Shown piece after piece: positions 52,754-61,597 of a stretch of 64,000 bases of DNA; positions within the stretch are counted from its first letter, which is position 1; each line of letters starts with the position of its first letter. Below the pieces are notes generated by a model, which ran no database searches, was not told the origin of the DNA, and was given only the letters and a program-made list of their open reading frames with translations. A program made the translations under genes and the position numbers. Source of the stretch: Azorhizobium sp965227945 (GTDB lineage: Bacteria; Pseudomonadota; Alphaproteobacteria; Rhizobiales; Xanthobacteraceae); assembly GCA_965227945.1 (NCBI GenBank), contig CBDDGQ010000005.1, positions 1,054,001 through 1,118,000 of the forward strand. The letters are read 5' to 3'.

Positions 52754-53635
52754 TCAGGCCTCGGGCGGGGATGCGGTGGTGAACCAGTCGCACAATTGAC
52801 TTCCGGTGACGAAGCCGACGTGCGGGCTGGCGGCGAGCGCATCCACCATCGCCACCAGTTCGTGGAAGCGATGGGGCACGCCAATCAGATGCGGATGCAG
52901 GCCGATGGCCAGCACGCGCGGCGCCGTGACGCTTTCCTGCTCGAACAGCGCCAGCGTGTGCTTCAGGCGTTTTTCCATCTCGCCGGTGGCGTGGCGTTCG
53001 ACCGCGTAGATGATGGAATCGTTGATTTCCAGATTGTAGGGCATGGCCACCAGCGGGCCGTGAGCCGTGGTCATCCAGGAAGGGACATCGTCCACCACCC
53101 AGTCGCACACATAATCGATGCCCTGCGCCTTCAGCAGGTCGGGTGTGCGCTCGCTCTCCCGCAGGCCCGGCGACAGCCATCCACGCGGGCGGGTGCCGGT
53201 GAAGGCGGCGATCTTGTCCAGGGACGCGGCGATCATCTGCGCTTCCGCATCGCCGTCGCTGTTCTGGATCGCCTTCTGGTGCAGGCCGTGGCCAATGAAC
53301 TCCCAGCCCGCCGCCAACATGGCCTCGGCGGCCTGCGGATAGGCATCGATCACCCCCGCATTGAAGCTGGTGGAGGCGGGCAGCCCACGGCTCTTGAACA
53401 GATCAAGGATGCGCGGCATGCCGGCGCGCATGCCATAATCCGCCCAGGAGAAGTTCGGCACGTCGGGAATGGAGCCCTGTCCGTGGGGCGGGGTGATGAT
53501 GGTGCGGGGCATGGCGCGGTCGAACTGCCAATGCTCCACATTCACCACCAGATGCACCAGGATGCGCTTGCCATCGAGGGCCGGCAAAGGCGGGGCGGAG
53601 GTGGAAAAACGGTAGGGAATGCGCGGGTTGGCCAT
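52754..53635 (-). CDS. Polysaccharide deacetylase-family hydrolase (PuuE-like)
   Basis: 293 residues of NodB-fold sequence: VHLVVNVEHWQFDRAMPRTI, ILDLFKSRGLPASTSFNAGV, WEFIGHGLHQKAIQN (metal-site His residues) and TRPRGWLSPGLRESERT. These motifs are those of the PuuE/allantoinase-like branch that cleaves cyclic amides or formyl groups, not sugar deacetylases. Beside an amidase and a NitT/TauT importer, a ring-opening amidohydrolase role is likely but unproven. Gap to the ABC ATPase is 12 bp. Confidence 0.8.
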   Translation of the reverse strand: MANPRIPYRFSTSAPPLPALDGKRILVHLVVNVEHWQFDRAMPRTIITPPHGQGSIPDVPNFSWADYGMRAGMPRILDLFKSRGLPASTSFNAGVIDAYPQAAEAMLAAGWEFIGHGLHQKAIQNSDGDAEAQMIAASLDKIAAFTGTRPRGWLSPGLRESERTPDLLKAQGIDYVCDWVVDDVPSWMTTAHGPLVAMPYNLEINDSIIYAVERHATGEMEKRLKHTLALFEQESVTAPRVLAIGLHPHLIGVPHRFHELVAMVDALAASPHVGFVTGSQLCDWFTTASPPEA

Positions 53636-53647
53636 GGGGCGTCCTCT

Positions 53648-54403
53648 TCAGTGCGCGCCGCGCATCTCGGCCATGATCTCGGCCTTGAAGCGCACGAAAT
53701 CCGGCGAGAGCAGATCGTCGATGGAGCGCGGGCGGGGCAAGGTGATGGGGATGTCCCGCACGATGCGGCCGGGCCGGGCGGTCATGATGCACACCCGGTC
53801 CGCCAGCAGGATGGCCTCGTCAATGTCGTGGGTGACGAACATCACCGTGGTCTTGAACCGCTGCCACACATCCAGCAGCAGTTGCTGCATGGACAAACGG
53901 GTCTGCGCATCCAGCGCGCCGAACGGCTCGTCCATCAGCAAGGCCTTGGGCTGCATCACCAAGGCGCGGGCGATGCCCACCCGCTGGCGCATGCCCCCGG
54001 AAAGCTGCACGGGCAGCGACTTGTGGAACGCCTCCAGCCCCACCACCCGCAGGATCTCGATGGCGCGGGGCTCGTAGTCCGCCCGCGGCACGCCCTGGAC
54101 CTGCGGGCCGAAGATCACGTTCTGCCAGACGTTCAGCCATGGCAGCAGTGCGGCCTCCTGGAACACCACGCCGCGGTCGGGGCCGGGGCGGCGCACGCTC
54201 TTGCCGTCGAAGGAGATGGCCCCTTCGCTCTGCCCCTCGAAGCCGGCGAGAATGTTGAGCAAGGTGGACTTGCCGCAGCCCGAGGGCCCCAGCAGGGCCA
54301 TGAACTCGCCCTCGGCCAGTTGCACGTCCACATTGTCCAGCGCCCGCACCCCTTGGGTGCCGCCGAATACTTTGCAGACGCCGGTCATGGAAACGGTGCC
54401 CAT
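53648..54403 (-). CDS. NitT/TauT-family ABC transporter ATPase
   Basis: 251 residues. Walker A GPSGCGKST, Q-loop GVVFQEAALLPWLNVWQNV, signature LSGGMRQRVGIARAL, Walker B ALLMDEPFGALD, switch His in VTHDIDEAILLADRV. The PW/LNVWQNV segment is typical of the SsuB/TauB/NrtD branch (sulfonate, taurine, nitrate and other small solutes). Coupled to the permease 8 bp upstream. Confidence 0.93.
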   Translation of the reverse strand: MGTVSMTGVCKVFGGTQGVRALDNVDVQLAEGEFMALLGPSGCGKSTLLNILAGFEGQSEGAISFDGKSVRRPGPDRGVVFQEAALLPWLNVWQNVIFGPQVQGVPRADYEPRAIEILRVVGLEAFHKSLPVQLSGGMRQRVGIARALVMQPKALLMDEPFGALDAQTRLSMQQLLLDVWQRFKTTVMFVTHDIDEAILLADRVCIMTARPGRIVRDIPITLPRPRSIDDLLSPDFVRFKAEIMAEMRGAH

Positions 54404-54411
54404 GGCGTGCC

Positions 54412-55269
54412 TCACGTATTGAAGGATTGCAGGCGCCGCCAGCGGAGCACCCAATGCTCCACGCGCACGATGAGGAAATCGGAGAGGTAGCCGAGCAGGC
54501 CGATGGAGATCATGTCGGCGATGACGATGTCCATGCGCCCCACATAATAGGCATCCCACAAGACGTAGCCGAGGCCGGACTTCACCGCGACCATCTCGGA
54601 GACGATCACCGCCGTCCAGGCGATGCCGAGCCCGATGCGCAGGCCGGTGAAGATGGAGGGCAGGGCCGCCGGCAGCACCACCCGGCGCAGCACGGTGAAG
54701 GGCGAGGAGCCCATCATCAAGGCGGCGCGGATCCAGTTCTTCTCCACGTCGCGGGTGCCGTGGGTGGTGTTGATGACGATGGGATAGAAAGCGCCGATGG
54801 TGATCAGGAAGATTGAGCCGAAATCGGAAATGCCGAACACTGCGATGGAGATGGGCAGCCAGGCGGTGATGGGCACCGGGCGCAGCCATTGCACGGTGGG
54901 ATCCACCACCATGGCGAACAGGCGCGACCATCCGATGGCGATGCCCAAGGGCACGCCGATGAGGATGGCCAGCGCAAAGCCCTTGGCGACGCGGACCGTG
55001 GAAAACATGACATTTTCCGCCCAGGTGCCGGAATAGGGATTGAGCCCCATGCCGGCGGCGCCGAAGGCCCATTTCACCCACGCGGTCCACACCCGGTCCG
55101 GGGTCGGAAGGGCACCGCCGAACAGCGCGCCGTTCGTGCCCGCCCCCTGCCACAGGGCGACCAGCAGGAGGGGCAGGATGAGCGAGGCCAGAAGTGCGCC
55201 GATACGCGGCAAGATGCGCCCGCCCGATATGCGGCGACGCGGTCGCGCGTCTGAGGTAATCGAGGACAT
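54412..55269 (-). CDS. NitT/TauT-family ABC transporter permease
   Basis: 285 residues with five or six transmembrane segments after a basic N-terminus (LLASLILPLLLVALWQ, VAKGFALAILIGVPLGIAIG). The ATPase-contact loop ALMMGSSPFTVLRRVVLPAA is the SsuC/TauC EAA motif. Works with the flanking ATPase and binding protein. A strong hairpin lies between it and the binding-protein gene. Confidence 0.92.
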   Translation of the reverse strand: MSSITSDARPRRRISGGRILPRIGALLASLILPLLLVALWQGAGTNGALFGGALPTPDRVWTAWVKWAFGAAGMGLNPYSGTWAENVMFSTVRVAKGFALAILIGVPLGIAIGWSRLFAMVVDPTVQWLRPVPITAWLPISIAVFGISDFGSIFLITIGAFYPIVINTTHGTRDVEKNWIRAALMMGSSPFTVLRRVVLPAALPSIFTGLRIGLGIAWTAVIVSEMVAVKSGLGYVLWDAYYVGRMDIVIADMISIGLLGYLSDFLIVRVEHWVLRWRRLQSFNT

Positions 55270-55320
55270 GAACCGCTCCGCGGGATGCTGGCGTCAGCTG
55301 AAAACAGAAAGGTGAGAAAG

Positions 55321-55348
55321 GGCGGCGCCGGATGGCTCCGGCGCCGCC
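55321..55348 (-). terminator. Intra-operon stem-loop between binding protein and permease
   Basis: A perfect 12-bp stem GGCGGCGCCGGA/TCCGGCGCCGCC with loop of four, followed on the minus strand by CTTTCTCACCTTTCTG. Placed right after the binding-protein stop, it likely attenuates transcription so that the binding protein is made in excess over membrane components. Confidence 0.75.
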
Positions 55349-55361
55349 GGGATCGCAGAGC

Positions 55362-56339
55362 TCAGGACTTCATCGCCTTGGCGAGATAGGCCCCGTTCCA
55401 GCTGTCGTCGATCTGCCCGGACACATCCTTGGGAATGACGCCCAGGTCGAAGAACGCCTTGGCCTGCCGCTTCAGCTGCTCGGGCGTCACCACCGGACCG
55501 AGCTTGATGATCTCGGCAATGCGCAGCGAGATTTCCGGCGCAAGACCGGTCAGTTGCTGGATCGCCCGCGCAAAGGCCGAGGGCGAGGCTTCCAGCGCCT
55601 TCATCTCCTGCACATAGGCCGTCACGAAGGCCTGCACGGCGGCATCCTTGCCGGCGATCATGGTCTTGTTCGCGGCCAGCATGCCCAATTCGGCGCCCGC
55701 CGCCTTGGAGGTGCTGTAGTCGAGATTTTGGGCGAAGTAGCCATATCCCTTCATGACCGGGATGGACTCAAACGGCTCCCAGGTCACGATGGCGTCCACT
55801 TCGCCCTTCTCCAGCGCCTGGTCGAAGTTGGCGCCGCCGCCCTGGATGTTGATGGCCTGGAACGAATTGTAGGGGATGCCTTTCTCGATCAGGGTGGCCG
55901 CGAACTGGAACCACACCGCCGAACCCGGCGCGATGGCGATCTTCTTGCCCTTGATGTCGTCCCAGGTGTCGAACTTCACGCCGGTGCGGCCGACAACATA
56001 TTTCGCCGAGGCGCCCACGCCCATGAGGCCCACGAGGCTATTGGCGCCATTGGCCAGCGAGATCGGAATATCGGCCGGACCGACGGTGGCAATGTCCAGG
56101 GAACCAGCCTGGAGCGCGGTGCGGGCGTCCGCATAGCGGGCGAATTCCACTAGCTTTAGCTCGATGCCTTGGCTTTTCAGCTTGTCGGCAATCAGGATGA
56201 TGGGCGCCAGGTGCGCCACCTTCGCATAGCCCACGGTCAGAGTGACCGGCGCCGCGGCCGTCTGCGCAAAGGCCCCCAGGGGAGCGACGGTGGCGGCAAG
56301 GAGGCCGGACAGGCCGGCAAGTACGGTACGACGATGCAT
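55362..56339 (-). CDS. NitT/TauT-family ABC substrate-binding protein
   Basis: 325 residues. Signal peptide VLAGLSGLLAATVAPLGAFAQ preceded by HRR, possibly a Tat or Sec signal. The mature protein begins VTLTVGYAKVAHLAPIIL, the NMT1/SsuA fold; IATVGPADIPISLANGAN and IAIAPGSAVWFQFAATLI are ligand-site segments; AIVTWEPFESIPV is characteristic. Substrate unknown; neighbours suggest an amide or amide-derived acid. Confidence 0.9.
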   Translation of the reverse strand: MHRRTVLAGLSGLLAATVAPLGAFAQTAAAPVTLTVGYAKVAHLAPIILIADKLKSQGIELKLVEFARYADARTALQAGSLDIATVGPADIPISLANGANSLVGLMGVGASAKYVVGRTGVKFDTWDDIKGKKIAIAPGSAVWFQFAATLIEKGIPYNSFQAINIQGGGANFDQALEKGEVDAIVTWEPFESIPVMKGYGYFAQNLDYSTSKAAGAELGMLAANKTMIAGKDAAVQAFVTAYVQEMKALEASPSAFARAIQQLTGLAPEISLRIAEIIKLGPVVTPEQLKRQAKAFFDLGVIPKDVSGQIDDSWNGAYLAKAMKS

Positions 56340-56416
56340 GTGGTCTGGTCCTCTGGAGTCTTTTTATGGGTGGACGGGACGTGTGAACCGCTGAAACAAC
56401 CTCTGAAACGACAGTC

Positions 56417-57220
56417 TCAGACCCCGCGGAACTGCGGCGTCCGTTTCTCCTTGAAGGCTGCCTGGCCTTCCTTGTAGTCGGCGCTGCCGAAGCAGGCGGC
56501 GACCAAGGCCGCCACCCGCGCCGGGTCGCGGGCGCTGTCGGGCTTGGCCAGTTCGGTCAGCGCGGCCTTGGCCGCCATGAGGGTGAGCGGGGCATTGGCA
56601 GCCACACTGTCGAGATAGGCGGCGCAATCGGTGGCAAAGCTCGCCGCGTCCCACACCTTGGCTACCACGCCTAGCCGCTCGGCCTCCGGCGCGTCCAGGA
56701 TGCGGGCGGAGAACAGGATGTCCGCCGCAACGTCAGGGCCGAGTTTGTGGACGAACAGCTTCACGCCCTCATACCCATAACCGAGGCCGAGGCGGGCGGC
56801 GGGCACCCGGAACCGTGCATCTGCTCTTGCGAGGCGGATATCGCAGGCCATGGCGAGCCCGAAGCCGCCCCCGAAGCAGATGCCGCGGATCACCGCGATG
56901 GTGGGCTTGGCCGCCTGTGCCAAGGCCGCCATGCCCTGCGCCACCGCGCGATCATAGGCGGCGACCCCTTCCGGATCCGAGCGTTGGGCACCGAATTGCG
57001 AGATGTCCGCGCCGGCGCAGAACGCCTTTTCGCCGTCGCCTTCGAGGACGATGGCCCGGACCTGCGGATCCGCCGCCGCGCGCGCCACCAGTTCGGGCAG
57101 CGCCTGCCACATTTGGAAGGCCATGGCGTTCATCTTGGCCGGCTGCGAAATGGTGATCCGCGCCAAGGCGCCGTCGCAGGCATACAGCAGGCCGGGGGCC
57201 GAGCCGGTGGTGGCGGTCAT
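56417..57220 (-). CDS. Enoyl-CoA hydratase/isomerase family (crotonase fold) without canonical glutamates
   Basis: 267 residues. Oxyanion-hole elements EKAFCAGADISQFG and ICFGGGFGLAMACDIRLA are intact. The two catalytic Glu of enoyl-CoA hydratase are Gly121 and Ala141 here, so simple hydration is unlikely; the fold also supports hydrolase, isomerase, decarboxylase and ring-opening reactions. The ATG overlaps the CoA-transferase stop (ATGA). Third enzyme of amidase–CoA-transferase–crotonase. Confidence 0.87.
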   Translation of the reverse strand: MTATTGSAPGLLYACDGALARITISQPAKMNAMAFQMWQALPELVARAAADPQVRAIVLEGDGEKAFCAGADISQFGAQRSDPEGVAAYDRAVAQGMAALAQAAKPTIAVIRGICFGGGFGLAMACDIRLARADARFRVPAARLGLGYGYEGVKLFVHKLGPDVAADILFSARILDAPEAERLGVVAKVWDAASFATDCAAYLDSVAANAPLTLMAAKAALTELAKPDSARDPARVAALVAACFGSADYKEGQAAFKEKRTPQFRGV

Positions 57221-58461
57221 ATCACGCCCTCCGCGCGCAGGGCGGCAATCTGGGGGCCATCCAGGCCGATCTCGCCGAGCACCGTGTCACAGTCCGCCCC
57301 CTTGTCCGCCAGAGGCGCCACCAGCGCCGGCGGGGTGCGGGACAGGCCGATGGGCTGGCCCACCAGGGTCACCGGTCCCAGACGCGGATGCGCCACCGTC
57401 TGTGCCACCTGGAGGTGGGCGACCTGGGGATCGGCGAACACCTCATCCATGCGGTAGATGGGGCCGGCGGGCACGCCCACCGCGGCGAGACGCTCCAGCC
57501 AGGAGGCGGAGGTGTCGGCGGCGAAGATGGGAGCCAGCAGATCGCGCACCTGCGGGCGATGGGCCAGGCGCTGGGGCTGGGTTGCGTAGTCGGGATGGTC
57601 GGCCAAATCGGGCCGCGCAATGGCCCGGCACAGGTCGCGCCATTGTCCATCGCCGCCCACCGCCAGGTTGATGAAGCCGTCGGCCGTCTCCACCACGCCC
57701 ATGGGGGTGGAGTAGGGATGGTCGTTGCCGTTCTGCGGCGGCACCTCGCCATCCACCAGATAGCGGGCGGCCTGAAAGTCGCACAAGGCGATCTGGGCCT
57801 GCAGCAGCGAGGTCTGCACCCATTGTCCTTCGCCGGAGACATCGCGCTCGCGCAGCGCCACCAAAATGCCGGTGGCGGCGTAGAGCCCGGCGGTGGAATC
57901 GGCCACCGCGGCGCCGGCCCGCACCGGGCCTTGGCCCGGCACGCCGGTGATCCACATCAGACCGCCCATGCCCTGGGCGATCTGGTCGAAGCCGGCGCGG
58001 GTGGCATAGGGGCCGTCCTGGCCGAAGCCGGAAATGGAGGCCAGGATGATGCGCGGATTGCGCGCCTTCAAGGACTCGTAGTCGATGCCGAGGCGGGTCT
58101 TCACATCCGGCCGGTAGTTCTCGACCACCACGTCGGCGGTCTCCACCAGCTTGAGGAACACCTCCAGCCCTTCCTTGCGCTTCAGATTGAGCGTCACGGA
58201 GCGCTTGTTGCGGTGGAGGTTGAGCATGTCATAGCCGTCGCGGGCCCCGGACATGGTCTCGTTGGGGTCAACGCCGTCAGGGGCTTCCACCTTGATCACG
58301 TCGGCGCCGAAATCCGCGAAAATGCGGCAGCAGGTGGGGCCGGCGCGCACCCGCGTGAGGTCCAGGATGCGCAGTTTGGACAGCGCCGTGGAGGGCGCGG
58401 GCGCCGCAGCGGCCGGGGTTTCCGGCGACAGGGGGGCGTGGGAAGCGGCGGAAGGGCTCAC
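57217..58461 (-). CDS. Class III (CaiB/BaiF) CoA-transferase
   Basis: 414 residues. SKLRILDLTRVRAGPTCCRI, GADVIKVEAPDGVDPN, HRNKRSVTLNLKRKEGLEVF, SGFGQDGPYATRAGFDQIAQ are conserved; the catalytic Asp is in GAAVADSTAGLYAATG. The first ~28 residues are Ala/Pro/Ser-rich. The GTG start overlaps the amidase stop (GTGA), and the stop overlaps the crotonase start. It probably activates the acid released by the amidase as a CoA thioester. Confidence 0.9.
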   Translation of the reverse strand: MSPSAASHAPLSPETPAAAAPAPSTALSKLRILDLTRVRAGPTCCRIFADFGADVIKVEAPDGVDPNETMSGARDGYDMLNLHRNKRSVTLNLKRKEGLEVFLKLVETADVVVENYRPDVKTRLGIDYESLKARNPRIILASISGFGQDGPYATRAGFDQIAQGMGGLMWITGVPGQGPVRAGAAVADSTAGLYAATGILVALRERDVSGEGQWVQTSLLQAQIALCDFQAARYLVDGEVPPQNGNDHPYSTPMGVVETADGFINLAVGGDGQWRDLCRAIARPDLADHPDYATQPQRLAHRPQVRDLLAPIFAADTSASWLERLAAVGVPAGPIYRMDEVFADPQVAHLQVAQTVAHPRLGPVTLVGQPIGLSRTPPALVAPLADKGADCDTVLGEIGLDGPQIAALRAEGVI

Positions 58462-59729
58462 GCGATACTCTCCTTGACGCTCGCAACGGGCTGCGCCCGG
58501 TGCCAGTCGGTGCGGGACTGGATGTGGTGCGCCAGGGCGATCAAGGCCCGGTCGCTGCCCCATGGGCCGACCCATTGCGCGCCCACCGGCATGCCATGGC
58601 TGTCGCGCCCGATGGGCACCGTCACCACCGGCAGGCCGAGGCCGCTGGCGAACCGGCAGAACGCCGAAAGGCGATAGAGCGTGCGCCCCGAGAAGCCGGG
58701 CACCTGCGGATCGCAGGCGGCGACCGTCGGCGTCACGCAGGGCATGGCCGGCAGCAACAGCACATCATGAGCCGCGAACAGGGTCTCCGCCAGCGCCCGC
58801 GCATCGGCCAGCGCCTGCCGCTGGGCTTGAAGATGCGCCTCGCCCATGGCGCGGCCCTTGGCCAGGCGGGTGGCGAACAGGGGATCGTCCGATGCCGTGG
58901 AAATGGCGGCCAGAGAGCGGGCGCTTTCCCCCAGCAGCAGGTCCAGCACGGGCTGGTCGGTGGCGCGCACCAGGGGGGCGAGATCAGCGTCGGCGAAGGA
59001 CAGGTCCATGGTGGCCAGCCGATCGCAGGCGGCGGTGAAGACCGTGCGGATATCCTCGTCGCAGCTTTCCAGCAGGCTGCGCGCCACGCCGATGCGGCGG
59101 CCGGCAGGGGCGGCCACGGGCGCGAAGATGGCGGCGGCGGTGTCCAACCATGCGGCATCACGGGCGAGAAAGCCGAGCGTATCGAGGGTGGGCGCCAAAG
59201 CGAGGGTGCCCGCGTGGGGAATTAGCCCGAACGTGGCCTTCCAGGAGGAGACGCCGCAGCAATGGGCGGGAATGCGCAGCGAACCGGCCGTGTCCGAGCC
59301 GAGCGCCAGGGGGACCGCATCCGCGGCCACCGCGACCGCAGCGCCGGACGACGAGCCGCCACACACCCGCCCGGCATCCCAGGGATTGAGCGGCCGGCCG
59401 CGCCAGCGATTGGCGCCGGACGGATCGAACGCCAGCGGCGTCATCTCGGTGAAGGCGACCAGGCGGCCGCCTGCGGCTTCCATCTGCTGCACCAAAGGCG
59501 CCGATGCCGTGGCCGGAGCGCCCGGCGCGACAGACAAGCCGAAGGCGGCGGCGTGGCCGGCCACATCCACCATGTCCTTCAGCGCATAAGGAAATGACCC
59601 ACCAGGCGCGGGAGCGGGGAAGGCGACGAAAGCATGGGTCGCGGCATCCGTGGCGCGGCAGCGCGCCTGCGCGACCGCGATGGCTGCCGAGCCTGTCTCG
59701 TCGGATGGTTCTGCCCTTAAAACGCTCAT
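58458..59729 (-). CDS. Amidase signature enzyme
   Basis: 423 residues. The Ser–cisSer–Lys triad is visible: Lys in YALKDMVDV, cis-Ser in CGGSSSGAAVAVAAD, nucleophile Ser in GSDTAGSLRIPAHCCG. It hydrolyses an amide to acid and ammonia; the family covers many substrates. It is the first structural gene of the minus-strand cluster after the LysR gene, separated by a terminator and ~90 bp that must contain its promoter. Confidence 0.9.
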   Translation of the reverse strand: MSVLRAEPSDETGSAAIAVAQARCRATDAATHAFVAFPAPAPGGSFPYALKDMVDVAGHAAAFGLSVAPGAPATASAPLVQQMEAAGGRLVAFTEMTPLAFDPSGANRWRGRPLNPWDAGRVCGGSSSGAAVAVAADAVPLALGSDTAGSLRIPAHCCGVSSWKATFGLIPHAGTLALAPTLDTLGFLARDAAWLDTAAAIFAPVAAPAGRRIGVARSLLESCDEDIRTVFTAACDRLATMDLSFADADLAPLVRATDQPVLDLLLGESARSLAAISTASDDPLFATRLAKGRAMGEAHLQAQRQALADARALAETLFAAHDVLLLPAMPCVTPTVAACDPQVPGFSGRTLYRLSAFCRFASGLGLPVVTVPIGRDSHGMPVGAQWVGPWGSDRALIALAHHIQSRTDWHRAQPVASVKESIA

Positions 59730-59798
59730 GCCCGTTTCTCCACCAGCGCAGAGTAAGGGCGGTATGTGCGTTCGTGGAATTAGAAAAGAAAGCAGCCT

Positions 59799-59819
59799 GA
59801 TTTCTCATTAGGAGAAATC
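59799..59819 (-). terminator. Rho-independent terminator of the LysR gene
   Basis: A perfect 8-bp stem GATTTCTC/GAGAAATC with a 5-base loop, starting 2 bp after the LysR stop; on the minus strand it is followed by AGGCTGCTTTCTTTTC. It separates the regulator from the amidase operon. Confidence 0.75.
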
Positions 59820-59821
59820 GA

Positions 59822-60706
59822 TTAGATGCGCAGATCGTCCAGGAGCTTGCGGGTGGCGCTGGGCAGTTCTTCGTTCTCGCGCACGCAGATGGCGATCTCG
59901 CGCACCGCCCAGGCCTCGTCCAGCCGGACCAATCGTAATCCGAGGGCATCGGCCAGCGGCCGCAACGCCGCTTCCGGCAGAATGCCGATGCCCAGCCCAT
60001 GGCGAACCATCTGGCACATCACCTCGAAACTGCGCACCTGCACCCGCACCCGCAGGTAGCGGCCGAGATCCCGCGCGCGCTCCGCCACCAGCCGGTTGAC
60101 GGCGGTGCCGCCTTCCAGAGCGACGAAATCCTCGTCCAGCAGATCGACAAAGGCGACGGACGCGCGGTCTGCCAGAGGATGGTCCGCCAGGCTCACCACC
60201 GCCAGGCGGTCGGTGGAATAGGGGAACAGGGTGAGGCCTTCCACCGCCTGCCCGCGCACGATGACGCCCAAATCCGCCTGCTTGCGGGTGACGGCGGTGA
60301 TGGTGTCGGCGGTGGGGCGTTCATCCAGATCGATGCGGATGTCGGGATGGCGCTTGGCGAAGGCCGCCAGATCGGGGGCCAGCCGTTGCACCAGCGCCGA
60401 GCTAGAGGCGGAGACGCGCACGCGGCCGCGGGCGCCGGACAGATGATCCGAGAGGCCCGCCACATAGCGATCCGCCAGATGCAGGACCGACTGGGCATAG
60501 GCCAGCGCCGTCATCCCGGCCATGGTGGGCTCCACCCCATGGGGCAGGCGCCGCACCAGGGGCATGCCGGCTTCCTCTTCCAGCAGACGCAGCCGCCGGC
60601 TCGCGGCGGAGAGGGCGATATTGATGCGCTCGGCCGCCTTGGAGAGGCTGCGGGTCTCACAAATGGCAACAAACAGGCGAAGCGATTGCAGGTCGTGATG
60701 AAGCAT
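59822..60706 (-). CDS. LysR family transcriptional regulator
   Basis: 294 residues. HTH in LRLFVAICETRSLSKAAERINIALSAASRR (written in two parts: FVAICETRSLSKAAERI and ALSAASRRLRLLEEEAG). The effector domain starts ARGRVRVSASSSALVQRLAP. It lies upstream of the amidase cluster on the same strand; LysR genes more often are divergent, so regulation of the amidase operon is inferred from proximity. ATG 60706 is used; an upstream in-frame start would add Arg/His-rich sequence. Confidence 0.88.
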   Translation of the reverse strand: MLHHDLQSLRLFVAICETRSLSKAAERINIALSAASRRLRLLEEEAGMPLVRRLPHGVEPTMAGMTALAYAQSVLHLADRYVAGLSDHLSGARGRVRVSASSSALVQRLAPDLAAFAKRHPDIRIDLDERPTADTITAVTRKQADLGVIVRGQAVEGLTLFPYSTDRLAVVSLADHPLADRASVAFVDLLDEDFVALEGGTAVNRLVAERARDLGRYLRVRVQVRSFEVMCQMVRHGLGIGILPEAALRPLADALGLRLVRLDEAWAVREIAICVRENEELPSATRKLLDDLRI

Positions 60707-60906
60707 GGTGTCCGCGTCAGGCCGCGCATGGTCGGCGGCGCCGGGATGGTGCTCTTGATGGGCGGCGGCTGCAATGTGGCGGCGTCGGTTTTCCACGCCG
60801 CCGCCCGGCCCCTTGAATCCACCGGAGCGGCCTGTCCGCGCCCACGGGCTTTGCCCGCGGGGCAGGCTGTGTATGGTGGCGCGCCTGCCACTGACCGGAC
60901 GCCGCC

Positions 60907-61572
60907 GTGATCCCCTGGACCCTGCTCGACACCGCGCCCTTGCCTGAGGGAGGAGATCTGCGCCTGAAGCGGCGGGGCACGGAGTTTTCCATCATGCTCG
61001 GGACCACCGAACTGATGAACAGCCGTCTCAGCGGCTCGGAGGAAGCGCTCGCCCAGCTGTCGTGCGCGCGGATTGCCGAACGTCCGGCGCCGCGACTCCT
61101 GGTCGGTGGTCTTGGTATGGGCTTCACCTTGCGGGCGGCGCTGGCCGCCTGTGGGCCGCAGGCGCAGATCGAGGTGGGGGAGCTGTTGCCGGCGGTGGTG
61201 GAGTGGGCGCGGGGTCCCATGGCGGAGATCTTCGCCGGCTGTCTGGAGGATCCGCGCGTCCGCGTCACGGTGGCCGATGTGCGCGCGCTCATCGGCGCGG
61301 CCGCCAAAGCCTATGATGCCATCCTGCTGGATGTGGACAATGGGCCGGAGGGCCTCACCGTCAAAGGCAACGACCGGCTCTATGATGGCCGGGGTCTCGC
61401 CGCCGCCCGCGCGGCGCTGACGCCGGGCGGGGTGCTCGCAGTATGGTCCTCGGCGCCGGATGACCGGTTCACCCGACGTTTGCGCACCGCCGGCTTTGCG
61501 GTGGAGGAGATGCCGGTGCGCGCCACCGGGCGCCGAGGCGCCCGGCATATGATCTGGCTGGCTCGCGCCTGA
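60907..61572 (+). CDS. Spermidine synthase-like protein (spermine/spermidine synthase fold)
   Basis: 221 residues from a GTG start. RLLVGGLGMGFTLRAALAAC is the SAM-type nucleotide loop, IEVGELLPAVVEWARGPM and YDAILLDVDNGPEGLTVKGN are the SpeE-family catalytic region. It lacks the N-terminal beta domain of true SpeE, as in many small bacterial 'fused-free' paralogues; polyamine activity is not assured. Divergent from the LysR gene. Confidence 0.8.
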   Translation: MIPWTLLDTAPLPEGGDLRLKRRGTEFSIMLGTTELMNSRLSGSEEALAQLSCARIAERPAPRLLVGGLGMGFTLRAALAACGPQAQIEVGELLPAVVEWARGPMAEIFAGCLEDPRVRVTVADVRALIGAAAKAYDAILLDVDNGPEGLTVKGNDRLYDGRGLAAARAALTPGGVLAVWSSAPDDRFTRRLRTAGFAVEEMPVRATGRRGARHMIWLARA

Positions 61573-61573
61573 A

Positions 61574-61592
61574 GAGCCCCGCCATGGGGCTC
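61574..61592. terminator. Stem-loop between convergent genes
   Basis: GAGCCCC-GCCAT-GGGGCTC, a perfect 7-bp stem, occupies most of the 25-bp gap between the stops of the spermidine-synthase-like and aldehyde dehydrogenase genes. No U-tract. Confidence 0.45.
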
Positions 61593-61597
61593 AGGGC

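Noticed and set aside
53648..55153. A fused permease–ATPase protein in the 53.6–55.2 kb region
   Set aside because: The long frame runs through the permease in the wrong register. The real permease frame ends at 54412 and the ATPase starts at 54403, so they are separate proteins.
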